From Aldrovandia affinis (taxonomy: Eukaryota; Chordata; Actinopteri; Notacanthiformes; Halosauridae), in assembly GCA_029706075.1 (NCBI GenBank), contig JAINUG010000115.1:1103501-1167500 (forward strand): 64,000 bases of DNA. The letters are read 5' to 3'. The position numbers and the translations under genes were made by a program. Position 1 is the stretch's first letter, and each line of letters starts with the position of its first letter. The notes beneath the pieces were generated by a model, which had not been told where the DNA came from, did not search any database, and saw nothing but the letters and a program-made list of their open reading frames with translations. Below, piece by piece: positions 10,532 through 20,203 of the stretch.

Positions 10532-13500
10532 TCAAAGAAAGTACACACAGACAAGACAGGTGTGTGCTCATAAGCTTACAGAGAGAGCACACACACGCAC
10601 ACGCATGAGGAGAAACTCACAGTCTCGAAGACGGCATACTCTGCGCTGAAGCTCTCCCCGGGCACCACGCCGGCTCCGCCCACCAGCCCGGCTGCCAGGT
10701 TGTCGATGATGTTGCCGTACAGGTTGGGCATCACCAGCACGTCAAACTGGTACGGGTTCTGCACCAGCTGGGAGAGACATGGAGAGACATGGAGAGGGGC
10801 TGTCAGCACCGGCCGACCCAACTGGGCGGTGGAAACTATTTCCACAGGATGTGGTTGCTGTTGATTTTTCCAGACAGATACGAGAACAAAGCCCTGGGGG
10901 AGAGTATACCTGCATGCAGCAGTTGTCGATGATAATGTTCTCGTACTTGATTTTGGGGTACAGTTCTGCCACCTCGGCGCAACACTGCAGGAAGAGACCG
11001 TCTCCGAGTTTCCTGGAGGGAGGGAAGGAGAGAGAGGAAGAGAGAAAGAAAGAGTGTGAAAGAGATAACCTGGTCATGGGTTTTTTCCCCAAATTGGGGG
11101 TTTTGTTTCTGGTTTTCTGGTTCCTTTTGGAAAATATCACTTGTAAAGCGCTGAAGGACAGCTTATTTGTTAATGTTGCTATACAAAAATAGATAGATTG
11201 ACTGATTCATTCATTTTCAGCCAATAAAGCATTTGGTCAATTTCCGCAGCTGAATTTGAAAGAAAGGTGAAGACGGCGACAGTCGGGAACGCAGGCATGC
11301 TTGGCTACGCCAGGGGCATGCACGCGAGGCTCACATGATGTTGGCCTTGTGCACGGCGGTGACTTTGCTGCGGCCCTTCTTGGTGGCGTAGTCGAACGCG
11401 AACTTTGCGATGCGGCGAGATTTCTCTCGGGTGATAATCTTCAAGCACTCAACGACGCCCTTCGCACTCTGTGGACACACGGAGAGAGCAAAACGGACTG
11501 AAAAAATGTTGGTCACTGTGCTCTGTATTTCGGTCAATGTGCTCTTTTTTTCGGTCAATGTGCTCTGTATTTCGGTCACTGTGCTCTGTATTTTGGTCGT
11601 GGCGTGCCCTGGTCGGTTTACCTCGTGCTCCAGGGAGCTGTACTCCCCCTCGGTCTGCTCGCGGATGATGACCAGGTCCAGGTTGTTGTGGCGGGTGCTG
11701 TAACCGGGCAGGCTGTTCACATGGACCACGTTGGCAAACAGGTCCAGCTTCCGCCTGCAAAGACACCCATTGACTGAAGCTTCAGACACACACACCGGTT
11801 GATTAAATATGCAACATGTATACACCGGCTGACAATAACACACTCAATCACATGTTCAAACAGAGGGGGGAAAAGGCGCAAGGCATTACTTATTAATAAA
11901 TGTAAATAAATCATGGTAAAATGATGCATGCATAGCCTACTGATATTTTCAAAGATTATCTTTATGAATTTTTATTTAAATCCCTGTAACATTGCCCTAC
12001 TTTGAAGACGGAACTGTAAATGACATCAAGGAAGCAAATAAACAAGAAAGATTTTCAAAGGCTGTGAGAATCATGTTGTTCCTTTTCTGAACAGTAGAGG
12101 ACACTCTATACACACTTTACTTGCACAAAGTCCAAGAGACTTTAGAAGTCTCTTTATACACTGCCTGGCCAAAACAAAAGTCACCACCTGAATTTAACTA
12201 AGCAAATAGGTAAGAGCCTTCCATTGGGTAATTACTGCAGTGATTAATATGTTTTAGCTGGCAACAAGTTATTTAACCCTAACTGATGCAGTGAGTAGGT
12301 TTCATCATTTAAACAACCATTAAACATATCCTGTGGTCGGAAAAGATGTTAATCTGTTTCAGAAGGGTCAAATTATTGGCCTGCATCAAGCAAAGAAAAC
12401 AACTGCTGATTGCTGAAACTACAAAAATTGGGCTAAGAACTGTCCAACGCATTATTAAAACCTGGAAGGATAGTGGTGAACCATCATCTTCAAGGAAGAA
12501 ATGTGGTCGGAAACAAATCTTGAATGATCGTGATCGGCGATCACTTAAACGTTTGGTGAAATCATATCGTAAAAAATCAACAGTAGAACTCACGGCTATG
12601 TTTAATAGTGAAAGTAAGAGCATTTCCACATGCACAATGCAAAGGGAACTCAAGGGATTGGGACTAAACAGCTGTGTAGCCTTAAGAAAACCACTTGTCA
12701 GTGAGGCTAATCGGAAAAAAAGGCTTCAATTTGCTAGGGAGCATAAAGATTGGACTCTGGAGCAATGGAAGAAGGTCATGTGGTCTGATGAGTCCAGATT
12801 TACCCTGTTCCAGAGTGATGGGCGCATCAGGGTAAGAAGAGAGGCGGATGAAGTGATGCACCCATCATGCCTAGTGCCTACCATACAAGCCTGTGGGGGC
12901 AGTGTTATGATCTGGGGTTGCTGCAGTTGGTCAGGTCTAGGTTCAGCAACGTTATGTGCCCAAAGAATGAGGTTAGCTGACTACCTGAATATACTGAATG
13001 ACCAGGTTTTTCCATCAATGGAATCATTTTCATTGAGACATCATTTTCACACATGGATTGGCCACCACAGAGTCCAGACCTTAACCCCATTGAGAATCTT
13101 TGGGATGTGCTGGAGAAGACTTTGCACAGCGGTCCGACTCTCCCATCATCAATACAAGATCTTGGCGAAAAATTAATGCAACTCTGGATGGAAATAAATG
13201 TTGTGACATTGCAGAAGCTTATCGAAACGATGCCACGGTGAATGCGTGCCGTAATCAAAACTAAAGGCGGTCCAACAAAATATTAGGGTGTGTGACTTTT
13301 TTGGGGGGACGGGCAGTGTATATACACTTTATCAAAACAAGGGAAACCCTGGTCCAAACAAATTAAGTTAGTCAATGATTTAAATTAAGCAATGAACAGC
13401 TCGTGTGAGATGAAGGCCAGCTGCTCAAGAACTGAAATAGTGCTGTGCAACCCTGTAATTTATCTGGGTCCCTATGTCACTGAAAGGGCTAACCTCAGTC

Positions 13501-15920
13501 TCATCTCATAGGAGGCCAGCTCTCCCTTGTACTCCCATGGATCTTCCTGTCACTGAAAGGGACTTAACACAATTCCTTTGATAAATTGAAATTTTCCTGC
13601 CACAAAATCCCCAAATGTCAGTCTTACTGGGGGAAGGGACAAACAGTAGCAATGACAGCCTGAGGGGCAGTAAGTAAGCAACTGGGAGTAAATCGTATTT
13701 CCTGATTTTGTTTTGCTATTAAATATTTTTACTATTTACTATTATAATAATAAATCATTTCTGCCTCTCCATTATTAAGAGTTTTGGTACCAATACAAAT
13801 GTGGTTTGGAAACACTTTCTGCCATTCCAATAAAGCCAATTTGAATTTGAGAAGGAATGGGGGGGGTTATTGTCACAGGTAGTACTGTTGTCAACTTTAT
13901 TGTGTGATTACAATCTGGTCACACTGCTTCCTTCCTTCCTTCCTTCCTTCCTTTCCTTCTTTTCACTCACTCACTCATTCCTGCCTCCATTCCCTCCTGC
14001 TGCTCTTTCTCCCTTACCTTTGATGGCCACCCTATTAATCTTCATGGAGGCCAGCACCTCGTCCAGCTTCTCCTCGCTTGCCATGTTCTGCACCTCACTT
14101 AGGTGGAATTCCTCAAACTCAACCGGTATGTCACCCGCCTGGACGGCCGGCCAGAAAGACACAGACAGACAGACAGACAGACACAGACAGAGAAAAATAC
14201 CAGGGGTGGTTAACGTGGGTTTCCACTCAAATCAAATTGATATACACTATATATATTTTTTTACATGATTTTTGGGATAAATGTAGGATTTTCAAAGATT
14301 GTTTGGGCTATAGTGCTATGGATGCATTTTGCTCACAGTAAAGTTTTTTTATTATATTTTGGCCAACTGTCCCAGACTTGTCAAGCACAATGGGATATTT
14401 GACCACTTTCAATGAAATTCAAGGAGGCAAATATTCTAAAGGATTTTCAAGGACCTTGGGAACCCTAAGTTAAAGGGGAATGATTGCCTGAAGGCAAAAA
14501 TATCAGTTTGGTCTTCGAAGAGGAATAAAAATGGACAAAGACAGCAAGTAAAGACAAACACAGAGAAATACCACTTGGCCTGAACACTGAGAAGAGCTAT
14601 ACTAGTTGAGGGAAAAATAAAGATATAAATGTGTTCATTCTTAGGTTTTCATCCTTGCAGAGGGCCAGAGTCAAAATAATGCTGATGGAACTGATGCATG
14701 GACAGTTAGTGCTTGGCTTGTCACCTTGAAGACTTCCTTGACAGCTGTCATGAGCTCGGGTCCCACCCCATCCCCTGGCAACATGGTGACCTTGAAGGTG
14801 CTGTCAGCACGGGCCGGGGGGGCCTCCGGGGCCCGTAGGCAGGCCCCCAGACTGAGAGTCCTGGAGCCCAGCTGATGGAGCCTGGGGCCATTAAGACCCT
14901 GAACAAATCAGAGAGACAGGAGAAATGCGCATAAGTAGCCTGTAAGTTCACAATTCAGTGCATTGCCAAACACAAGAGCCTTTCCAGATCTGGATTATTC
15001 AGTTATGTATAAAGCCAGGGCTCAAAATCATCCTACAACAAGAGTACAGAAAGAGGACTAACATGCAAAACACAATCTCGTTGATACCTTACTTGAAACA
15101 GATAGGGCAAGTTAAGCATTATGCCTACAAAGTTATTTGGAAAATGAAAGACAACTTTGCTATGACATAGTAAAACATAGGATGCCGCACACATTATCTT
15201 TTTCAGATCGCTAGCTGGTCATAGGTGAAATGCATTAAGACAGGGTTTTTGTAAGGCTAGGGTAGGCCCTGGTCCGGGCACAGGAGGATGGGCTCCCCCT
15301 CCCACATTGCCTGTGTGGGAGTTCATGCCGGGCTCTGCTGTAAAGCGTATTGTGACAAATGGTTCGTAAAATGCGCTATACAAATACATTTTGATTGATT
15401 GTGTAATTGTGTCAGTGTCTGTGGTATGCTGCTAATTCAGCTAATTCAAATTTCACATGTAGGCAAAGAAAGACGCCTCTAAAATGATCATACTGTAGCT
15501 CACAACTTGTCAGTCATATAGGTATGTCAAACTAGCTTGAATGGCTAACGCTGGTAACCGTTATAACGGACAAGAATTCTTACCGTTATGAGAGACCAAT
15601 TGTGGCATTGCTATTGGGTTATTTGTCAGACAAAAACGCAATCACAAGTGGGTTAACGGTTAGCTGTCTAACACTACATGACTGGCCAAAGCCGGGAAGG
15701 CTAGCATGCTAAGACTGATATTAGCTAATGTTATCTACCTAGCTGACTAGCAAAACAGACAGCGACAAAACGTGTCACACCCTCAGTGAGTTCATGTAAA
15801 CGGTACTATGTTAGCGATCTCTCACAGGCAATGACCTTGACATGACCACCATCCCAGATCGGCAAGTCATCGACTTACCTTTGCTAATGTAACAAGACTC
15901 CCTCTGAGTGCTGCCGCCAT
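6165..15920 (-). CDS. idh3b: Isocitrate dehydrogenase [NAD] subunit beta, mitochondrial
   Basis: Beta subunit of the mitochondrial matrix IDH3 complex, which oxidises isocitrate to 2-oxoglutarate with NAD+. Coding exons on the minus strand: 15920-15879, 14898-14725, 14138-14018, about 13546-13494 (abnormal, see separate entry), 11754-11622, 11468-11335, 11012-10910, 10767-10621, 10267-10173, 9853-9793, then either 9222-9133 or 6242-6165. Every junction has GT-AG borders. All phases agree except at exon 4. The protein begins [15 protein letters not shown] (transit peptide) and contains '[14 protein letters not shown]', '[14 protein letters not shown]', '[12 protein letters not shown]', '[16 protein letters not shown]', '[20 protein letters not shown]', '[20 protein letters not shown]' and '[19 protein letters not shown]'. 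These are diagnostic of IDH3B rather than IDH3A or IDH3G. Predicted length is 382 or 378 residues by last exon, close to about 385 in human. Introns hold a dead Tc1, microsatellites and a SINE/LINE tail. Confidence 0.95.
6243..9132. other. Interval between the two alternative last exons of idh3b
   Basis: For the distal isoform this is intron. For the proximal isoform its right part is 3' UTR. It contains a palindromic MITE (8643-8809), a short GT run near 7838-7858 and no further coding exon that I can see. A minus-strand AATAAA-type signal ('tttatt', about 7580) would allow a 3' UTR of roughly 1.5 kb for the proximal isoform. Confidence 0.45.
8643..8809. repeat. Palindromic MITE (about 167 bp)
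   Basis: The two ends are near-perfect inverted repeats of about 33 bp. The left end begins 'tgatgagggttggggtcaat', and the reverse complement of the right end begins 'tgatcaaggttggagtcagt', after which both continue 'tccatttcagttc'. The centre is AT-rich. The unit can fold into one long hairpin and has no coding capacity. Confidence 0.7.
9133..9222 (-). CDS. idh3b: idh3b alternative last exon, proximal (…RFRPAH end)
   Basis: The acceptor 'gtgtcccag' is followed by 29 codons and TGA, reading [15 protein letters not shown]… and ending …NLRFRPAH. It is in phase with exon 10. It is closest to the IDH3B isoform with 'RTRDMGGYSTT' in mammals, so the pair of tandem last exons appears to be an old arrangement. 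Use of this exon needs cleavage and polyadenylation before 6242. Confidence 0.9.
   Translation of the reverse strand: MRTRDLGGYCTTGDFVRAVVDNLRFRPAH
9659..9757. repeat. Compound microsatellite (CA)n(CAGA)n(GA)n in idh3b intron 10
   Basis: About 14 CA units run into about 13 CAGA units and then GA units. On the transcribed (minus) sense this reads CU-rich, then CUGU-rich, then GU-rich RNA. It begins only about 35 nt after the exon 10 donor at 9792, which serves both alternative last exons. Confidence 0.95.
10476..10531. repeat. (GCAC)n(CA)n microsatellite in idh3b intron 8
   Basis: A GCAC run is followed by about 14 CA units, between coding exons 8 and 9. A shorter CAGA run lies at 10264-10283, next to the exon 9 acceptor. 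Confidence 0.95.
12159..13318 (+). mobile_element. Tc1-like DNA transposon in idh3b intron 4, transposase lacking the second catalytic Asp
   Basis: The ends carry 'cactgcctggccaaaac' and its imperfect inverse, flanked by TA at 12157-12158 and 13319-13320; total 1160 bp. An ORF from 12346 gives about 225 transposase codons with paired helix-turn-helix region ('[13 protein letters not shown]'), '[17 protein letters not shown]' (first catalytic Asp) and '[11 protein letters not shown]'. Near 13020-13050 an internal deletion with frameshift removes the segment that holds the second catalytic Asp. The frame resumes with '[20 protein letters not shown]' (catalytic Glu) to about 13241. The copy is therefore dead. 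It is antisense to idh3b. Confidence 0.93.
13494..13546 (-). CDS. idh3b: idh3b coding exon 4, shortened and frame-disrupting
   Basis: The exon encodes …[14 protein letters not shown], the segment just before [10 protein letters not shown], and ends at a donor (CTGAG|GTTAGC). Related IDH3B proteins have [16 protein letters not shown] here. This copy has the equivalent of 'aagatcc' then 'atgggagtac', about 8 bp fewer than expected. With the best acceptor (gtgacag|gaag, start 13546) the exon is 53 nt, goes out of frame and meets a TGA inside the exon. Using the next AG, 4 nt downstream (start 13542, 49 nt), restores frame but replaces GKIHTPM by D-P-W. A 14-bp direct repeat (tgtcactgaaaggg) lies on both sides, at 13475-13488 and 13548-13561. 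Confidence 0.7.
13921..13960. repeat. (CTTC)n microsatellite, idh3b intron 3
   Basis: Seven or eight CTTC units followed by T/C-rich sequence, about 60 bp past the exon 3 donor on the minus strand. A (CAGA)n run also sits at 14157-14190, just upstream of the exon 3 acceptor. Confidence 0.9.
15260..15402 (+). mobile_element. 3' tail of a fish SINE/LINE family in idh3b intron 1
   Basis: The sequence runs 'gctctgctgtaaagcgtatt', then 'gtgacaaatggttcgtaaaa', 'tgcgctatacaaatacattt' and 'tgattgattg'. This tail is repeated in many fish genomes. A weaker relative lies at about 11148-11210 in another idh3b intron. Confidence 0.6.
15832..15840 (-). promoter_or_regulatory. Perfect estrogen-related receptor element in idh3b intron 1
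   Basis: TCAAGGTCA on the minus strand (TGACCTTGA on plus), 39-47 nt inside intron 1. This is the consensus ERR-alpha/gamma half-site, and ERR factors are known activators of TCA-cycle and respiratory genes. Only the motif is seen; binding is inference. Confidence 0.5.
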
Positions 15921-16120
15921 GGTTCTGTGATAGTTAACTACCTGCCGCTACTGCTAATGTTTTTTGCAGTGTTCGTAGTGACCCTGACACCGGAAACAAA
16001 TGTTTTTGACAGTTCCGCAAAAATAGGTCACGGCGCAGTCGCGTTCTGCGGAGGACAAATGAAAACAAACTGAGCTCGCAAATAGAACGAAGCAATGTTT
16101 CCTTGGCGCGGTATTTCGTT
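15921..16120 (-). promoter_or_regulatory. Probable idh3b promoter and 5' UTR
   Basis: The start codon lies in 'accatggcggcagc', which also matches a YY1-type ATGGCGGC core, common at housekeeping-gene starts. Upstream the sequence is moderately GC-rich with several CpG and no TATA box at a suitable distance. The transcription start was not located. Confidence 0.4.
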
Positions 16121-16971
16121 GAAGAATAAAATAGCAAATGTGCAAAAATTGCATTGGAAAATAGATCAAACGACTAGCTGAAGGTAGTAAATTTATCCAT
16201 GGAGGTTTGCTTGTAAGAACTTGCCAACGTTAGTTAGGTAGCTAGTATCAAGCAAATGTTCAGTCACCTGCCTGACTACTGCCTAGACTGCTAGCATTGG
16301 CTAGTTAGTTAAAAGAGCTTGCGGAATCGTTTCCGAATATCTTATTAGCGGTTTTCTAAAGTAGTTATTAACTGGTATTTTATTTATCTATTTGACAGCG
16401 ACAGTGCACAGCTTCTTCGCTCTACCAGAGTTAGTTATAAAGCTCATTTACATCTGTAGTCCCTGGGCAGGAAACAGAAAAAACATCTCTGTTAAGAAAA
16501 TGAACAATGATACATTCAATATTGATACATTCAATATTCAACAACAACAAGATTTCACAACATTAAGCCACTGAGTTTGCGTTGGATGCTTAATGGGTAC
16601 ATGATTTCATCTTGGATTTGAAACCAGTAAAGCGGCAGCATTCTCTTATATAACTTGGTACTGAGTTCCAATAATTTGTTGCTATAATAGAGAACGCTGA
16701 TCTGCCAAACTCAGTATCTAGGCTTGATAATAAACCTCAATCATAGCCTGGCTTGTGGAAAAAGCAGTGTCCAGTTGCATAATGCCAGCTAAATACATCA
16801 ATTATTGATGAATAGTGGTGTTGAGTAACAATTCCCTTCACGGCCTGACTCCATTGTTCTGTCATCAGACTAAAATACATTTGCCTATGATAAGACTATA
16901 TATAGGCTAACTCTTCCTGTCCACCAAGATAAAAACTCCTACTCAAAAAAAGTTGTCTGAATACATTTTTG

Positions 16972-17153
16972 ACATTTGACATTTTTAGGCATTTAGCAGA
17001 CGCTCTTATCCAGACAATCCATTTATACAGCTGGATATTTTACTGAAGCAATTCAAGTTAAGTACCTTGCTCAAGGGTACAACAGCAGTGGCCCACCTGG
17101 GAATTGAACCAGCAACCCCAGCCCAGCTCCCTAACCATTACACTACACGAACC
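16972..17153 (-). mobile_element. tRNA-derived SINE, minus strand
   Basis: The reverse complement begins with the 'gtagtgtaatggttaggg' A-box region, has a B box 'ggttcaattccc', the 'gtacccttgagcaaggtact' body and ends in 'gcgtctgctaaatgcc'. It is the same family as the copy at 22706. Confidence 0.85.
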
Positions 17154-17354
17154 ATAGCTATCACTATACACTATACACCATTATTTAGCTATGGCTTCAA
17201 GGACCCCTACTGAAAAATGTGATCATGAAATTAGATATTGCTTTTATTTATTTTTGGCAAACAATATAACTATATTAGCCAATCTCTCTCAATACAAAAT
17301 TGAAAAACATGTTTTTGTTTCTGCGTGTTGCCAGTGTTGCGCTATACTGTAAAC

Positions 17355-17830
17355 CAGCGGTCCCCAACCTTTTTTGCACCACGGACCAGTTTCATGCAAG
17401 ACCATTTTTCCACGGACCAGGGGAGGGGGAGGGGGGGGGAGAATCACGCGCATAACAAAACACAATAAAGTGCATATTATATAATTTAATTATTAATTTA
17501 ATTCTTACATTTATAATGTAAATGTGACTCAACTCACCATAATGCAGAATCAGTGGGAGCACTGAGCTTGTTTCCCTGCAACGAGACGGCCTTTTCAAAG
17601 AAGCTCTCCAGCAATGGTTGTTTTTTAATCATTTTTGCTAGGGTTAGCTTGTGGGCTTAATTTATCGGTGCATGGAAAAGGTGGTCATTTTTCTAAATAA
17701 AACACCCTGCAGACTGCGATAGTCAATAAAATGGAAATAAAACAAAAATTAAAACGTCTTTCTGTGCGGCCCGGTACCAAATGATCCACGGCCCGGTACT
17801 GGTCCGCGGCCCGGTAATTGGGGACCCCTG
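17355..17830. mobile_element. Non-autonomous hAT MITE with 8-bp target duplication
   Basis: The 476-bp unit starts 'cagcggtccccaacct' and its other end inverts to 'caggggtccccaatta'. It is flanked by a perfect 8-bp duplication 'ctgtaaac' (17347-17354 and 17831-17838), the hAT hallmark. Sub-terminal 'cacggacc' / 'ggtccgcggcccggt' motifs match a hAT family common in vertebrates. It has no coding capacity. Its right end is 250 bp before the BNIP3-family start codon. Confidence 0.92.
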
Positions 17831-17873
17831 CTGTAAACGGTTCACTGACAGCTATGTTTACCTCAGGCATCTA

Positions 17874-17932
17874 CACGTGGAAGAGAGGGGAGGGGCTGGG
17901 ATAATCATCGCGTTGACTGACATGCGTACGTG
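17874..17932 (+). promoter_or_regulatory. Two hypoxia/E-box-type ACGTG motifs upstream of the BNIP3-family gene
   Basis: CACGTG at 17874-17879 (E-box, also fits HIF and TFEB cores) and ACGTGCG at 17928-17934. They lie 150-210 bp before the ATG, in the only stretch between the hAT MITE and the gene. BNIP3-family genes are known HIF-1 targets. The motif match is observed; function is inferred. Confidence 0.4.
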
Positions 17933-18081
17933 CGGCATTAACAACAGACCCGGAATGGGAAAGAGGGAGAGAGAAAAAAATATAGCTCAGCGACAGTAAG
18001 TTTTCCATTGCAGAACTGCGTGCCCGTGTTTGTCAGTGTCAGCGCCTCTCCGTACTTTATTGACTACAGCGACTACCGACA

Positions 18082-19823
18082 ATGTCACTTTCCCGTTCCC
18101 AGTCACCAGAAGACACCTTGCATGGTAAGCATCTTCCATTCAAGGTTGTTATGCGTGAGAACATTCTTTTTTTATATAGCCGACTTTCCGGGAAAGCAGT
18201 GGGATATAATCGGTCTTTCAGGTGGCAAAAAATATTTGTGTTGACGAAATCTGAGAAAGAATAACAGTTTAATATTGAAGAAAACCATCAGAATTGATCA
18301 GAACGAGATAGCTTAGTGTGCAGTCTATTCATCCCATTGATAACAAAATAGTTAAGCGATTTAGTGAAACTGTGGATCGAAAGGTAATTAATTCAGTTAT
18401 TTGGTTAAAATATATAAAACATTACACTGTATACCACAATGAATCTTCTGTATGACTAGTGAGAAAATTACGGTGCTTTTCTGTGTGAGATCTATGGTGA
18501 TGTAGAGCTTATGACGAGCTCAGTGCGGTCGTGCTAAACTGCATGTCAGTAGCCTACCTGGGAGATGCGCCACTCAACTGTTAACGGTTTAAAGGTTTGC
18601 GGTTAGCTAGCTAAACCTTTGTGTTGACAGTGTCGTTTCCCCCCCGTTTCCTTAATTATTTTACCACATCTGTGTTTAAATATAAATTTGCATTCATTTT
18701 AATATTTTAGGATACTTTTTGACTGTACAAAATATATCCATAATTTATTGAACATTATTTTAAATTGAGTTACAGCACGAAATAAAAACATTCTGGGTTG
18801 TGTGATAGCCTATATAAAGTTACACTAAGTGGTGTGAATTGTACATAGCCTATTAGTAGGCTATGTATTTAATGGGAATGAGACAATTTTGACAGTGTAA
18901 GCCGGCTTACTTGCTGTTGTTGTTATTGTCATTGTTGTGGGCACCTGTTTGTATCCCAGTAAGCCACTTAGTCATAAGAGATTTGCGGTCAATTATAGTT
19001 CAGGCAGTGAAAGAGGTTGCTGTCGGTCAATGATTTGATGGGATGGTGGAAGTAGGGGCAGCTAATCAAATAAGTATAACAAACTAAATAATTTATACTA
19101 AACTAAATAATTTAACAAACCTATTTGTGCTGTCTCTTTAAAACTGCAAGCAGGATGTACTAAATAGACATACATACTAATATGCATAAACACATATACC
19201 CTGTGCCTAAATTAAATTATAGCCTACGTGTTTGCCAAACACACACACACACCAAAGCACTTAGTGCTTTAATTACCACAAATAAGATAGATCAGAGTTA
19301 TTAGATTGCTTTTATAGATTTTTAACCTTGTTTCGTGTCTGAAAGAGATAATGAGCTACAACAAAGATCAAAAGACATCATGTTTGTATCTGAATTAGTG
19401 CATATATTTATGGCAGAGATGAAAGCTTCCCAGCTCATGTCATCCAGAATTTTGATAATGCTCCCTCTAATACTAACCATTTGTGACATTTTTGTCACAG
19501 TTTAACAGAAACATCTGCAAAATCTCATTTTTAGCTAGGTATTGCTCAAATTTAGGATGTTTTGGCAGAAGTGCAGCTCTAGTTCGTGGATCCACACTTT
19601 ATTTTCCAATCAGCAAAATATATGAAAAACATTCTTAGAAACCACAAGCTGACCCTACGCACAAAATTAAGTGATTACCAGATGAGTGAAGGACCCTGAA
19701 ATTGTGGATGACTGGAGCTGCGCAGCAATGGTCAAGGCCACAGAGACTGGGCGATTATGTCATCATTTCTCTCAGGGAGAAATCTGGCACATTGCCTCCC
19801 CAATCCCCTCTCAGCTGGTGTAT

Positions 19824-19866
<43 letters not shown>

Positions 19867-20166
19867 CCTCCCTCCCTCAGCCTCTCTCTCTGTCTGGCTG
19901 CCGTTAAAAGGATTCTTCACCAGAGTCTAAGGAAAGAGGGAGGGGAAAAGGTCAAGGGTTGGAGAGAGCACGTTGCTATCTGCACGCAGCTATGGAAGGA
20001 GACAGAGTAAGGGAAAGGACGAGAGACAGAGGAGGACAGAGGGAGAAGGGGTGGATGTGGTTGGCTAATCTCTAACAGTACTCAAACTTACGTAACCAGC
20101 TGTTCTGTCAGTCTGTATTAGACTGGATTCAGGCCCCATGAAGCCAGTGGCTCTCATGCTGGCTGG

Positions 20167-20203
<37 letters not shown>

